From Verpa conica (Eukaryota; Ascomycota; Pezizomycetes; Pezizales; Morchellaceae), in assembly GCA_033030425.1 (NCBI GenBank), contig JAUFSD010000011.1, positions 1,054,001 to 1,118,000 of the forward strand: a DNA stretch of 64,000 bases, given 5' to 3'. The notes below the pieces were generated by a model, which was not told the origin of the DNA, did not search any database, and saw only the letters and a program-made list of their open reading frames with translations. Of the stretch, positions 1-13,032 are shown one piece after another (within the stretch, counting starts at the first letter, position 1; every line of letters begins with the position of its first letter). The position numbers and the translations under genes are program-made.

Positions 1-497
1 TGGGTTACTCCCCACCTGTACTGCCTCAAAGACAATCTTTGATACAGCCACGATATCTTCGGTAGAAGAGGATGTAACACCGCATGCGCCAAGACCTGGG
101 TCGTAGTATGTTGCGTCACCTGTGTTGAGCGCTTTGTTGGAAGGGTTCGGGATATACGACTTTGTGCTAATCTGGGTATTAGAAGCTAGAGACAGTGTCG
201 GAAGCGAAATATTCCGTACCTGTTCTGACCAACGGTCAGCCCAATTGCCAATCCCAGTATCAACGCGAGTAGCGCCAGCGCCGCCCCAAGCAAAACGAGA
301 AGAAAAACATTCCGGCGAAGCCCAAGGTAGGTACGATCTTTACGCAGTGGGAGATGTTGTGGGAAGAATGAAGGTAGTTTGAACGTTGGTATAGGTATGA
401 ATATGCCCCGTCGCTTTGGGGGTTCGCTCGTAGATTCGATTGTCATTGTGTTGAGCTCCGTGCGTGAGGTGGAAGAGTGATGGTGGGCATTGCGCAC
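1..497 (-). CDS. Membrane-anchored RlpA-like (double-psi beta-barrel) protein, 5' part
   Basis: Partial gene leaving the left edge. Exon 1 codes for a short Ser/Thr N-terminus, a basic/proline stretch and one strong transmembrane segment (VFLLVLLGAALALLALILGL). The intron runs 219-167 (53 nt; donor GTACGG, branch TTCTAAT, acceptor TTAG). Exon 2 (166-1) keeps phase and reads NTGDATYYDPGLGACG followed by IVAVSKIVFE. The GxATYYxPGxGACG and IVAVS motifs are the hallmark of fungal RlpA-like/barwin-related double-psi beta-barrel domains, which are usually extracellular. I infer a type II membrane protein with the barrel outside the cell. Translation may start at 497 or, more likely, at the internal Met at 446 (MTIES). 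The C-terminus is missing. Confidence 0.8.
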
Positions 498-3400
498 TTG
501 GTGGCGCGTGTTGGTGTAGTGTCGCGATGCAGGGCAGAAAAGGGGTGGCGCGTAGGCGAGATTAACCGAGACGCAAGTGCAGGGTATGTTCCCTGGCAGA
601 CTACATCATAAGCTTATTGTAATTACAGGGAAGAGTACCAACTACAGCAACCAGGTTTTGCTGATATATTCTAGTGGCGGATCCCTAAGAACAACCCGTC
701 CTAAAATAACCACGGTATTTATTTTCTTCCTTCAAGGATGGCAAGATCTTACTATGGGTTAAAACTTCAGAGAGCGGGTTCTGAGGAAATAGAGAACGAG
801 TATACCGTATCGTTTTTAGGAGCTACGTGACCAGCAACCCAAAGGGAGATTTTTTAGGAGTACTCATAACGAAAACGATACTAATACATACGTTTAACTC
901 GAAATTATTCCTCACACTAGGTAATGTACCCCAAAGTAAGTTCGGAATATTGGTGTTAGACCTCCCGCTACACCGGAAAAGTAAAATATTAGCTCCGCAA
1001 TGCTCATGCATAGCGCACCTCCGGCTTACCGTATAATTGAGTCCTAACATTTCATAGAAGGCTACAGTAGGTAATCCTGTCGGTTATTATGTTACTCCAG
1101 TTCTATATTTGTTAACTAGATAGGTAGGTTTTCGGTTGTGTCCCGTTTTATCAGGTTGCCTAAACCCTGTAGGATACCGGGTTCCGTATATACCCACAGT
1201 ATTCGGTACGCTACCCTACACGGCGCTATAACTACGATGAAAGGTAGAGAATACTCGCAGAATTACGTCTTCTTCTGGGAGAATGAAAATCTAGGAAACA
1301 TGCCATCAGGAATGGTAATCGCGACACCCGCCGAGCCAGACACTAGTGGAATATGGGCCATTGGTGCTAAACATATACCATACTATCCCCTCTACCCGCG
1401 ATACTACTTATTTCTCCACTAAAGATCCGTCGCAAGAGTAGGTAACGGATATGGATCTGGAGAAGTGCCTATGGGAAATCTATCACATGGGCCCTCCATG
1501 GAGGGTTGTGTTTTGGATTAGCTTCAAGAGAAATTCTCAGGTTTCCTGTCAAGAGCATAGCTACAGCTTTACAAAGTTTATATATCCAATGAAATACTTG
1601 CAAGGGCAAGGCATAGCTATAAATAATACTGGGACAAAATAGCGCCAATGCAGAGATAGCCGAGACTTTGTTGCGCCACGGGAAACCCTAACCCTGGAGC
1701 TCCCATAATAATTGGGCTGCTTGGTATGTTTACGAAGAAACTCGATCTAATAGAAGAACGGAAGTTAATAATGAAGGGGAGAAGCCTACAATAATCAGAG
1801 AACCGCATAGTCTCTATGTGCTACTCTATACTAATTGCAAAGGCGGGTATAATCGTGTCTGGTACTTTTCACGCTCTGGTGGTATATAGCATCCGCCTCC
1901 CACTAGCAGAGAGTGAAGCGGAAACTAGAGGTCTCATATTACATAAACACATGAGGCTCCTCTGTGAAACAATGCGTCAGAAAGGATATATGCTGCCGAG
2001 AAGCTTGTTTTATCTTTTCATCAAAGCCCGATCACAACGGTTTCGCCTCGGGTGAAGTGCCTCTCTCTGTTAATAGAGTTCTATTACCGTCATATCAGGA
2101 TTAATTCACCCTAGGTCATGCCCCTCTCCATGGACGACTCGCCTTAACCATGAAATACGCTAATCATGATGACACGAATCCCTCAAGCTGTTGCGTATAC
2201 TCCTGTAAGGCATGTAAAGGCCACGTACGCCTACACTGTAAGTTCAGGGTTCCATAGCATCCTGCTATATCCTATTTTTGTCAATATCCTGATATACTCT
2301 AGCGTTGCTGTGAAAATATAACTAAAGGTGTTTATAGAAATTTGTTTGACAAGAGCAAATTCCAGATACTGCGGCTGAAATATTTATTTTTGAGTAATGC
2401 GCCTCCCCCCGCCCAACGTTCAAGAATAACCACGGGCACTTAATTAGCGTCCCAGGAACTCGGTTGTAGGACGTGTTAGCACCCCCGATCAACATTTCAG
2501 GAATCTTAAGCGAGCCGTTCCGCAACCGGAATAACCTTAGTGATGCCGGAGGTGGCTTATCCGGGGCATTCTCCGGCTCGGCGGTTTTAATCCCACCCAC
2601 TGATTTCCATTGCCCAAGCATCCCACTGGATCCACACTAATTTTTGTGCCTCTGCGCCAGTACTGGTTAGATTCGAGCCGATAGTGACGTGCACAGAAAA
2701 GCAAAGATAATAGAGCTTAAGGCGGCCGCAGCGATGTCTCAGCCTTTGAGCTGGTGTGTGGTCTGTTGAAACATCCTCTTTTGCCCTCCATCTCTGCTTC
2801 ATATATGACTAATGAACCCATAAGCTAACGGCTACTTTGATGATGGAATGGTAGTGACACTAGGAAACTGAGTTCTTCGAGCTATTTTATATCACTCATA
2901 AGTGACTTCCGAGGACGGGTGATTTACGATTGTATTCGATCTTATCTATACCTATATGTGAACCTCAACCTCTGGGGTGGGGGTGTGCGATTAAGGCTGT
3001 GGACTCACTCTACGATTGGGGCACATGCTACGCGGGGTGCTTTTCTGGCCGATCCAGTTTCAAAAGGCACGTGTGTAAGGCTTATCTTCCTTGTTTTTGT
3101 GAACTGTCATACGTTAACAATTGGGCGACAATATGCAGCCTTCTGCACGTTGCCCTATGTGTTGCCTTACCTGCGCCTCCACAGACAGGTAATTTGTTAT
3201 GCATAGTTGACTCACCTTCTGGGGGGACTTGCGTCCTTGTATTGTGTTTCCCCCCTCGTAATTGATCTGAAGCTGTCTACATAGTGATATTAAGGAAGCC
3301 GTGGTGATATGTAAGTCCTCTGAACCTGTGGATCTAAATACAAGTACTTCAACGGCCACTAGAACCTTTGGAATCTACCAGATCTACACAATCCCGGAAA

Positions 3401-3774
3401 TTCCCGTAGTTTGTCGATTATTGGTGCCATGTGGGGTAGGCCCAGTGTAAAGCAAAAGTTCATAACTTTTTGGGTACCATGCAGTTAAGTATGTAATGGA
3501 TAACGCCAGCAACACTCGGAGACCTGCTTAGCCGCTCCCGTTGTATTGTCAGCTAGCAATCATGCTGGAGATATCTCGATTTAGCCGATCTAACCCGGAA
3601 GATTGGGGAGTGGAGAAGTATGGATATGAAGGTCAGTGGCCACTTCTGTATTTGTCCTAATTTAGAAAGGATCAACGGTATATAGTGAAGAAGGGGGCAG
3701 GGTGCTGGAGCTTAGTTTATCAATCGTCCGACATACCCGGGGACTCAGTTCACTTTACTAAAAAGTACTTTTCG
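498..3774. other. Gene-poor stretch (3.3 kb)
   Basis: No ORF here has recognisable content. The longest open frames (about 110 codons near 2.9-3.3 kb) overlap one another in different frames and look like chance. It holds one telomere-like 11-mer (1684-1694) and a 14-bp perfect palindrome CCCTCCATGGAGGG near 1492. Confidence 0.5.
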
Positions 3775-6700
3775 ATGGCCAGATACGAGTTATTAAGTGT
3801 CGACCCACTGGCAGACAGCGACCCAGCACGTACCTGGCGTCCTTGGCCCATCCGCACACCCCCTATTCTGGCCTTTGCTACACTCTGTTTGTTTCTCGGT
3901 GTTTGTATTGAGCTCATCATACGCAGCTGCTCCGAAACTGGCTGTCGCGTCTTCGGAGTCCCGTCTACAATACAAGTCCCTCCGATCACAAATGTCATCT
4001 ATAAACTTCTTCCTACGGTATTCTCTGTTTGCTTTAGCCTCCTCTGGGCAGGGGTGCACCATCATATTATTCGTCTTGAGCCGTTTTTCCAGATGAGTGC
4101 GCCGGCTGGGGCATTAGCACAGGATTCGATCCTTCTTTGTTACCCATATAGCTTCCCGCTATTCCTCCCGTTTATAGCTGCGAAGAGAAGGTAAGCGAAA
4201 ACTATCAGTACGAGAGGGAATACTTATTTCATGTGTTGTTGCTCTTTGTATTTTTCCGGGAATGCTCAGCTGATGAGTAGGCATTATGTGGTCTTTCTAT
4301 CCTCGTGCATTTTGATGCTTATAAACCTCCTGATCACGCCTCTCATTTCTGGCCTCTTTGACGATGCAAAATTGATAAAGCATATCACTAGCTCTGGTGA
4401 ACGAGCAGTGATGAAATCCGGTAATCCCCAGTTCTCGTCTCGCTTTTCCTATGCGGCCTACGACTATCATTGGGGGAGTGGATCATCCAGGGAATTCACG
4501 ACACCGTCATATGCGTTATTACCGGTGAAGCCTGGTACTATGAGGATTGGGGACAACGAAACATGGAGTGCTGAGACTACATTGTTTGAGGCGGAATTGT
4601 CATGTCAACCTGCGGTTATCACCAACATGTCGCACCCAAAGGTCAGCAGGGTAGGCTTAAACATCACAACTCCATTGAATAATGATTTCATATATTACCT
4701 CTGGGACCCAGGAGCGATAGGACATACTCAAATTATGGACCAGTACCCCCAGTATGTGAACTCGAGGAAGCTTGATAATGGTTCAATTGTCCAGCTTAAT
4801 GCCTCAGATATCGCTCGCCCGTTTACAACACCGTGGACGAGCGACGTGGTCCCCACTGTACCACGGGGAAGGCAACCGGAACTCTCAAACACACAGATGT
4901 TTCTCTGGGCATCGTCTGCGCAACCTATACCAGCAGTATCATGGCTTCCGCGCAACCTAACAGTCATCTTCTGTACAGCCGCGTACTACTCCCAACCGAT
5001 AATAGCAAACATCACGATGTCATCTGGAAGGTTAATCAATGTGAACCGCACTGGAACAAGAACTGCGTTTCCAATGGGCACTGATTTCATTGGGCTCTTG
5101 GGGGGGTTCAGCCGGAATGTGTCGGAGACATTGTTCAAAAACCTAGCGGATAGCAATACATACACCGCCGGTCTGGGATCCAGACCCACATCGCTGCCCA
5201 ATGTGGACCCACAGCTGAAGCGACAACTTGGATTACGCCCAGATGGCCTAAATACAGGTTTTGGTAGTGATGCAAGTTATAGCTCTGTGTTCATGAGGAA
5301 TGTATATACGTTACCTGCGTTTTCCCTAACAAATCAGACGGTAAAGACGCTCAGGAGCCTTCTTGATCCAGAGGTACTTGCAGAGACGTATGAGCGAGAG
5401 TTAAAGCGCCTCTTTGCACTAGCAGTGGCCCTCGACCTGGTGGATAGTGGAGCCTCAGTACCAGTAGTAGTCAGTCGCGAGATATACACAAGGGGCTTCA
5501 GAGTGGATATTCGATGGGCACGCGGTACACAGGGTGGACTGGGAGCGGTGGTTATTATCACAATAGCTTTGGCCATACTCAATAGCCGGAGGCGCTGCAT
5601 GCTCGATGGGGAGCCGAACAGTATTGCAGCAAGTCTTCAGGTTTTGGGGGCAAGTCCAGAGATGTGTGAGCTGGTAGAGAATGCTGAATTTCATACAGAG
5701 GAGGAGTTACGAGGGGTATTGATCCGTGGTAGTAGTCGGTACAAGTTGGTGCTTGTCCACGGATGTGGGCCAAGGATTGATGTCATCATGATGGCCGGTG
5801 AGAGCGAGCGGTTGATCGGGCCTGATAACGACAACCCGGAGCCCTGCATAACTCCTGATCTGTGGGCATTGAGAAAGTCATCCGGAGTAGCATTCTTAAT
5901 ATTCTTTTGCCTCATAATAGCCCTGCTAGTGGTTGGATATACCTACGCCCACAAACTAAAGGGTATGAATCCCTCTAATTATATTTCACGGTATAATACT
6001 AAACGTTGTTTCTAGGTCTCCCAACATTTGGTGATGGAGAGTCTTTTTTATACAAGTTCCTATTCTCTTATGTACCTTTTGCTGTAATCATGGCTATTGT
6101 GCCAGTGCTAGTCAGTCTGGCCTCATACTACTGCATGCTAGGGCCCTATGAGGCCCTCCGACGCCCTCACCATAGCCATAGCGTGCGACACCTCAAGATG
6201 AACTACGATAAGTCTCCGCCACACCTTCAGCTATTGCGCTCCATACGTGTTAGAGATATTACTCTAGCGGTACTCACGGTAGCCATTATCCTGCTCAACC
6301 TGCTTGCTGTTGCCCTTGGAGCCCTCTTCTCGCTTCGGAGTTGTACATTCGGTGTTCCGGGCGAGCTCCAGAGCTTCAGCACACCACATATTAAAGGGGA
6401 GTTTGTAGACGCTACATACGAGGTAAATTATGTACTTGCGGCAAATATATCCGACGGAAATACGGCACCAAGATGGACCTCACCAGACTACTTTGTTGTT
6501 CCATTCTATAGTGCCAATCACGGTATTATTCAAGGCCCCACGGTGGGTATCGGTGTCGATATCAAATGCAGTATCCTACCACATGAAAGCGTTACTCCAA
6601 TGTGCTCCAAGGACAGTGTGAAGGAATGTGGGTCAGTTGATTATAGCTGGAAGGTTATCGGGTGGAACATTTATGATGATTGCTTGAAAGATATAAATGC

Positions 6701-7655
6701 AACTGGTTATGATGGACGGCTAATCAGGTTAGGCGAAAGCAGAGTATTGCGCAATTCGTTATGTCCCGACACCTTCTTCGCTGCCTGGGGAGAGGGATCC
6801 GGTGATATCGGGTTGGGGACTTCCGCTCCGGAAGAGAATTCGCTGAACCAAGCAATCGTTCTAAAGTGCGCCTCAGCTGAGATAGTCCATGAGATAACGG
6901 CAACCGTAAACGAAGTGGGCCAGGTGCTCTCGACAAATATAATCCGGAAGCTCGATATACAGGAAATTGCAGCCTTGTATGTTGGAAACGGCACTATTGG
7001 TACCCTCTCACGTAGTTTTATCAGGGGCATGCATATGAATCCATCACCGGCCCCCGAGCTCGCCACTGACCTGAAATGGTTCAGCTACCTTTTGGTAGTC
7101 CTCAATCCTTCAATTATGTGGCCCTTCTCAGACACACGGCGCATCCCAGATAGAACAAAGATTGTGGCAGCCTTTGAAGATCTTTATCGGCGCCTATTTG
7201 CCATCAACCTTAGACTTTATCAGAAGGATATCCTGTCACCTGGTATGCCTTACCCCGCTTCTGGAACTGCAACTGTGTTAAAACAGAGGGTCGATGTCAA
7301 TAAAGCGATGATGATTGTGGCCTTTAGTATAGTTATCTATACTACTATAGTACTAGCTTTTTTGTACTGCTGGAAGAGGCCACAAGCCCTCAGTTATGCT
7401 CCTACTTGCCTTGCTGCGGGGTTTGCGCTCCTATATGCCAGTAATGCAAAGATAGTGATCCCTGGGAGGACCCCTGAGAAAAGGGCTGCTAGATTAGACG
7501 GGCAATATCGATGTGGGTTGTTTAAGGGAGGGGATGGGATGCCGCATTTCGGCGTTTATCGCGAGGATGAGGAAGTGAAATATATGAACCTACTGGCAGA
7601 TGGTATGGTGAACGGAGTGGTGATGGAGGGAACCAGGGATCACTGTATTATTTGA
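3775..7655 (+). CDS. DUF3433 family multi-pass membrane protein
   Basis: Three exons: 3775-4190, 4281-5962 and 6016-7655. Introns are 90 and 53 nt; the second has a textbook ACTAAAC branch site. The joined frame is exactly 1246 codons, giving 1245 residues, the usual size for fungal DUF3433 proteins. The protein carries two copies of the same architecture. Each begins with a short cytosolic stretch before hydrophobic helices (PPILAFATLCLFLGVCIELI, then a helix ending HHHIIRLEPFFQM and YPYSFPL; second copy near IRVRDITLAVLTVAIILLNL). A long, N-glycosylation-rich loop follows, then more helices. The motif LGPYEALRRP marks the junction of the halves. The first Met (MARYELL) is chosen because residues upstream do not resemble the family. 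Function is unknown; DUF3433 proteins are plasma-membrane or vacuolar in character only by inference. Confidence 0.9.
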
Positions 7656-10439
7656 ATGTTCGGGTGCTATAGAAAATGCATTTTTAGAGTTATTCTATTG
7701 TGAGATGGGATTTAATGCTGGCGTTATAGATGTCAAGTAGAGTTGTTGGCTTATTGTTGCCATATACCTGTACCTTCTGTTTCATATTTTTAGAGTTGAT
7801 GGTTGAAGGGCCAAATGATCTGATGTCTGATGTTACATAATTGAGTGGGTTCTAATGGGTTTCAGGATAGTGACGGCCACCAGTGCATATGAACATGTGA
7901 ACCCTGTCCCCATCGGTAGTCCTTCGTTGTGAGGTTCTATACAATAAAATCCTGTTGAGTGAGGTCGGATTTCTTCTAGCGTTGTGGTATTCTTGTTTAC
8001 AGGACAGTGGCTGAAGTAATGCATGACGGGATCAAGAAAACGTTTCCGCATGGGTTAGGGTTACTATGCATTATTGGTCATACATAGAGTGCCCCGTTTT
8101 AACTACAGGCTACTAGAGATACGGCTGATTTCAGAAGATATATAGTTGATAATTGATTCTCTAGGAGAGAAGCAAAGCACCAACCCATCCGAAGCGATGA
8201 CACTGCCCTATGGTCGGTCTGGATCCTCAAACGTAGTCTCTGAGCACAGGCACCCCAACACTGAGCAGAGACGAAAGGAAAGCAATATAAACAGTTACCC
8301 GGCTCGACCTATTGTGGTAATTCTGAACCACATCTCATTCTTTAAACCCCTTTGCGGTCGCATCAGGCTTTGAGTCGTAGATCTGTCCTACAGTCACCCA
8401 CCAGGCAGCGCCTATTGAATGAACCAACCCGCCATAATAATCAATGGATATATCTCCGCTTGCTACTCACTGTTGCTGAATAACCCAATTCCTAAATCGT
8501 TTAAACGATATTTCATCCCAGACACCGAAGAATATACTACAAATCCAGGCTGAACGCACCCATGATAATTGCGCGGCCTATATTTGGGTATCAATCCTGA
8601 GCTACCGCTCGTGCCGCTCTTGAGTATTCTGTCGTATACGAAGATATCATGGTTATAAATAACCCCCTTGAGGTTGAGGTGCTAGGAACACGTGCTTATG
8701 TAAGCGATGGACCTGTATATGTAAGTATATTAATTTACTGGCAGAAAGCTCACAATTGCAAAGCTGACACCAAGGATAGTCTCCCTGAAATTTTGCACCT
8801 CACTATCTATGAAGGTAGTGTACCTGCAAAAACAATACATACATGTATTCCGCTAGCCATTACTAAGCCGGTCCACCCCATTCACACTGCGACTATCCGC
8901 GCTTGTTTCCTGGGGCGGTTCGTTTCTTTGGAAGTGGGGCTGTGTCAGTGGTTTTTAGGACTCACCTTAAAGTGCGCCTAGTTTGAGAATTACGTACCAT
9001 CCAGCTGGTATACACTAGTACAACACCAATGGTGCTCGTTGTATTGTAGTCTGCGGTAATAATCAGGGTTACTGAACTATGAAAAGCCTCAAGAGATGAA
9101 TCCTGCCCTTGACTGTTGTGGTGCCACTTGACGCATTACAACACCGCCTTTGAAAGTTGTAGTATACTATGAATCAAGACCATTCTAAAAAGGGTCAGGA
9201 TAGCTTTGATATCTCTAAGTGATCGAAAGAATACTTATTTTCCAACTCCCATGCAACCGACTACCTTCATTATTTTCTTTATTGTTCCAGTCTGCTTCCG
9301 CTATCCATATTCCCGGGTTGATCCAATGTAGGTTGGCTATGCACCTCCACTGCGACAACATTTGGATCCTTGACATTGAACTGAGGGTTGAAAACATTAT
9401 CTAGACAATTTCTCAGCTCATTTCCTTCACCGTATCGGCAGAGCTTAATATCTTGATCCAACCCCAGCTAGAAAGTTCATGTCCTCACTGATCGCGAGAG
9501 GGGACAGTCAGGCTGAAAGACCCGCATTTTGGCTTACGATCATATTCATGGGGTTGGTTAATATCGAGTGTTTATGGGAACAACTTGCTGAATGATCGTC
9601 AGTAACCCTAACCCAACGTTTCAAACGAGATCAAAGGCTTACGTAATCACCGACAACCGCACCTATCACGAGTGATCCACGATGACGGGTAAATGTATAA
9701 TATCGGGAAAACCAAAAGTAGTCTCGCCTATGAGGAGATAGAGATATGGTTCATTAGCTTTTATCATACTTCAGCCTCTGTAGAACCATTCTGATCTGAA
9801 ATAGCCCTAGACCAACCAGGTATGTTTGCTCCTGTAGGTGAGTGAACCTTCGCAACTCTTATGTTCCCCCTAAAATTCTCTTATTAGTAGCATACTCTAT
9901 ATAATCCATTCTGGTAGAAACACACTCTTTATCGTCCCTTGAGACAAACGCCTTGGATATAGGCCCATTGTTTGCTGTTGGACCGGCAGCCCACAGATGG
10001 TCCACGTCTCAGTTAACCGTTCAAGCAAACTTCCACGATACAAAAAATGTCTCCTACAAGAGGACATGATTTCTCCATACCATTTATTTTCTTCATGATT
10101 TTTCAAGGATTACCGCGATTACGAGGGCCCTACTCATACTCAGTATTTCAGCAATACAGATAATCGATAGAATTACATGTTCCTGGAGTGTAGCAAAAGA
10201 CAGATCACCGCAAAAAGAAGAGTTTGCCCTAATACTTATCGGGCAATCACTCCTAAAGATAAACTGTGCGATATCCCTCCCATGATACCCATCCCTACGT
10301 CTAATTTGTAACTTCAGCGATAGATATTGAGTAAGCAGCAAACTTTGCAGAGAAACGCACCCCCGGGTGAAGGAACATCAACGAAGAAGAGCAGATAGCA
10401 AATTCTATAGCAGCTAGACAGTCAGACTACCGAACATCA
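7656..10439. other. Gene-poor stretch (2.8 kb)
   Basis: Follows the DUF3433 stop codon. I find no credible coding region; an open frame at 8649-8981 (110 codons) has no features and is chance-sized. Two telomere-like 11-mers lie at 8052-8062 (as GGGTTAGGGTT) and 9604-9614 (reverse orientation). Confidence 0.5.
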
Positions 10440-12244
10440 ATGCCGGTGAACATATTCAGTGGGCCGGAGTGGAAGGGCATCCCTCAACTCAACGTGCCGG
10501 CAGTCTCAGAGAAAGATACGGTCGCAAAAGAGGTATAATCCTTTGGGACCTTGCAACAGATGTTGGTCGGGCTGACACGGAATAGTCTATCACTATTAAT
10601 GATCTCAGCAACGGATTGTTTGCACTCATCAAAAATATCGAGGCAAGGCCAGGAACAGCTCTTTCAGACCTCATCCTGGTCGATAAGGATCTGCATCAGT
10701 CACTTCTTGATAAAGAAAAGAAGACTGCCGAGCTTGCCCGGGAGTTTGGTCGGAACCAGCGATCACTCATCGAGGAATTGGGTCGGCGGGACAAAGAGAT
10801 TGATGATCTGAAGTCCAAACTTGTAGCAGCGAATGCGGAAATAGCTGCTAACAAGGAGGAGAGTGTAACCAAGTCGAATCGGTCTGCGGGTCAGCCACAC
10901 AGTCAGTGCGTTGAGAACTCCTGGCCCAAGTCGGATACTCTGGCATTCACCAAATGGCTATTCGAGCTTACCGCCCAGCATAGTAAGGATCCGAGCTCAA
11001 TGAACACTGCCGAAGCTGCTCTTGCTGTCGAGTTTGCCTCATGGTTAGAACAGCAGGAAGACCAATCTGTGCAACAGGATGGGACTAGACATCCACTAAG
11101 CTCATCGGGAGCTATCAAGCATCAATCTGTCAGCGGCAGAGGTAAGAAGAGACGCCGTCGAGAAAGTGAACGTGACGAATCGTCCTCTGGTGAGGAATCT
11201 GAGCGTCGCCATAGAAGCCGTACACCGCGGGACCGGAACAGACATCGTCATCGCACCAGCTACCATCACCGGGACAGGAGCAGTCATACCGGCCGTCATC
11301 ACAGAGGCTACCGTCATGAAAAGGACAACTACAGTAGCGATGGCTACCACTCTGACACACATAGCCGCTCTAGGGAGGATCACGGAATGAGCTTCTGCGG
11401 GGGGCATAGCCTTGTTGTTTATGGAAGCCGTCAAAAGGAGAAAGATGGCCGGGATGGAAGTATGGTGGTTAGGTATAACCGTCAAACTCAAAGATATGAT
11501 CACGACACCCTCAGAGAGAGGGTCGGGAGTCGGATGCTCGATCTATCACCGTGGATCCAAGTCTCAGCTGTCGAGCAACTCGTGACCCGCTCAAAGACGA
11601 ATCTCCGTGCACTATTTTTCGTCTTTCTTGATGATTCGATAAAAATGGACGAAACCCTGAGCAGAGTACTTGGGGGTCGTGTTGAAAGCATCATTTGGAA
11701 GGAAAGAGCTGTTGGTAGCGACAAACGTACCGCCTTCGTCAATTTCATTGACAGCTTTGAAGCAGAATCATACCTGCGTTATACCCAGGTCAACCCAGGT
11801 CACCTTCACCATACCGGTAATGCGCAGGATGACTGCCCGGAGGTCTCTGTTCAGTGGGCAAGCCGTTCCGGAGTTGTTAAATTCTACCTTGCTTCCGCGA
11901 TCGTTGTAAACGGAGCGACACGGCTGCTTCGCGTCAACGGTGTACCGAAATCGGTCCATTACCAGGATATTTGGGAGCTTGTTCCAGGCACCGAGAACTC
12001 CTTCCGATTTGTTCGCCAGTCAGCCGTTGGTGCCGATACCTTCGACTATACACTCGAGTTTGCATCCATTAGCGAGGCCATGGCGGCTAGAAGCAGGCTT
12101 TTCCAGGATAAGAGACTTAAGAATTGTGGATTTGTATGGGTGACAAACAAGACGGATAGTGCGGTGGATCTTTTTACCAAGACGCAGCTTGGTCAAGGTA
12201 GTCTTCTTAAAGTTGGCTCTATGACCCCTGTTCTGTGCGGCTAG
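10440..12244 (+). CDS. Coiled-coil, Arg/Ser-rich protein with two RRM-like domains
   Basis: Two exons: 10440-10532 and 10586-12244. The 53-nt intron has donor GTATAA, branch CTGAC and acceptor AATAG, and the joined frame gives 583 residues. The start is the ATG at 10440 because the long frame has no Met before about residue 170. Residues 72-125 form a charged coiled coil (RRDKEIDDLKSKL). Residues 217-300 are Arg/Ser/His-rich, with RS and SR dipeptides like splicing factors. The C-terminal half has two degenerate RNA-recognition-motif patterns: RNP2-like LFFVFL with RNP1-like RTAFVNFIDSF (about 371-432), and RLLRVNGVP with DYTLEFASISEA (about 476-551). Nuclear RNA binding is an inference; the RRM assignment rests on strand spacing and hydrophobicity, not on consensus aromatic residues. 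Confidence 0.7.
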
Positions 12245-13032
12245 GTATGTAGCACTTTGTTCGACGGGAAATCTATTAGGCGGTAAGATGTTTTTCTGCT
12301 TATTATGTGGGTAAAACCAGAGTGAATCTAAACTATCCTTATAGTATAATAAATTTTATTAAGATATTCGAGTTTTGGAAGTCGGGGATAGACATGGGCG
12401 TGTACCGGCTTCTAGTCTCACATACCATGATATTGAATTGAATCAATTGGAGCGGATCCTAAATTATATCTGGAGAACAACCAGCTGACACCGTGAACGT
12501 ATCTACTTGTATCACCGCATAGGTGACTGATGGGTACTTCAGGTTAAGAGATTCAGTCATCTTAGGATGGAAAGACGATCTCAATCTGACAACCCCAACG
12601 ACCATTATGGAAGACTATTTCCTATCTTGTGGTCGCTGGTATTACAATTTGTTAATTTATGAGATAAGAGATAATTATTGCATAATTATCAATAGTAGAT
12701 GGCTGGGAGCAGCACTATTTTCTCCTCGATCTATCAAGGGGGTTTTGTACTTCTTGCCAAGTTCCATCTGATATGGTATGACTCGCATATCAGATGGAAC
12801 TGTACTTGGGCCTGTACTATGGGTGTGAGATCGTGAAAGGAGTTCTGTAAAACGTTTTCAACTGCAGAGGCCACCAGTTTGAGCCCTGACTCATGGCCAA
12901 ATACAATATAACAGGGGGCTCCATAAATTCTATCTACTTTTCATACCGACAACGTTTATATGTAACAACAGACTCAGCAAAACACTTACCTACCACCATT
13001 ACTACAGGGACATCATAGGAGTTTGGTGAGTC
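12245..13032. other. Intergenic stretch with a hairpin
   Basis: No gene recognised. It contains the 15-bp perfect inverted repeat at 12761-12800, listed separately. Confidence 0.6.
12761..12800. repeat. Perfect 15-bp inverted repeat (hairpin)
   Basis: Arm GTTCCATCTGATATG (12761-12775) and its exact complement (12786-12800) are separated by 10 nt. It is about 520 nt past the RRM-like gene and 230 nt before the Rag GTPase start. It could be a small transposon remnant or a structured RNA 3' element. Confidence 0.75.

Noticed and set aside
1684..1694. Interstitial telomere or ancient chromosome end
   Set aside because: Each telomere-like site has less than two full repeat units and the same 11-bp extent, which fits a binding site better than a telomere remnant.
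2919..3265. Overlapping 95- and 111-codon ORFs in two frames
   Set aside because: Two overlapping frames of similar length, neither with recognisable content; most likely chance.
8649..8981. 110-codon plus-strand ORF
   Set aside because: Chance-length frame without signal peptide, domain or splice context.
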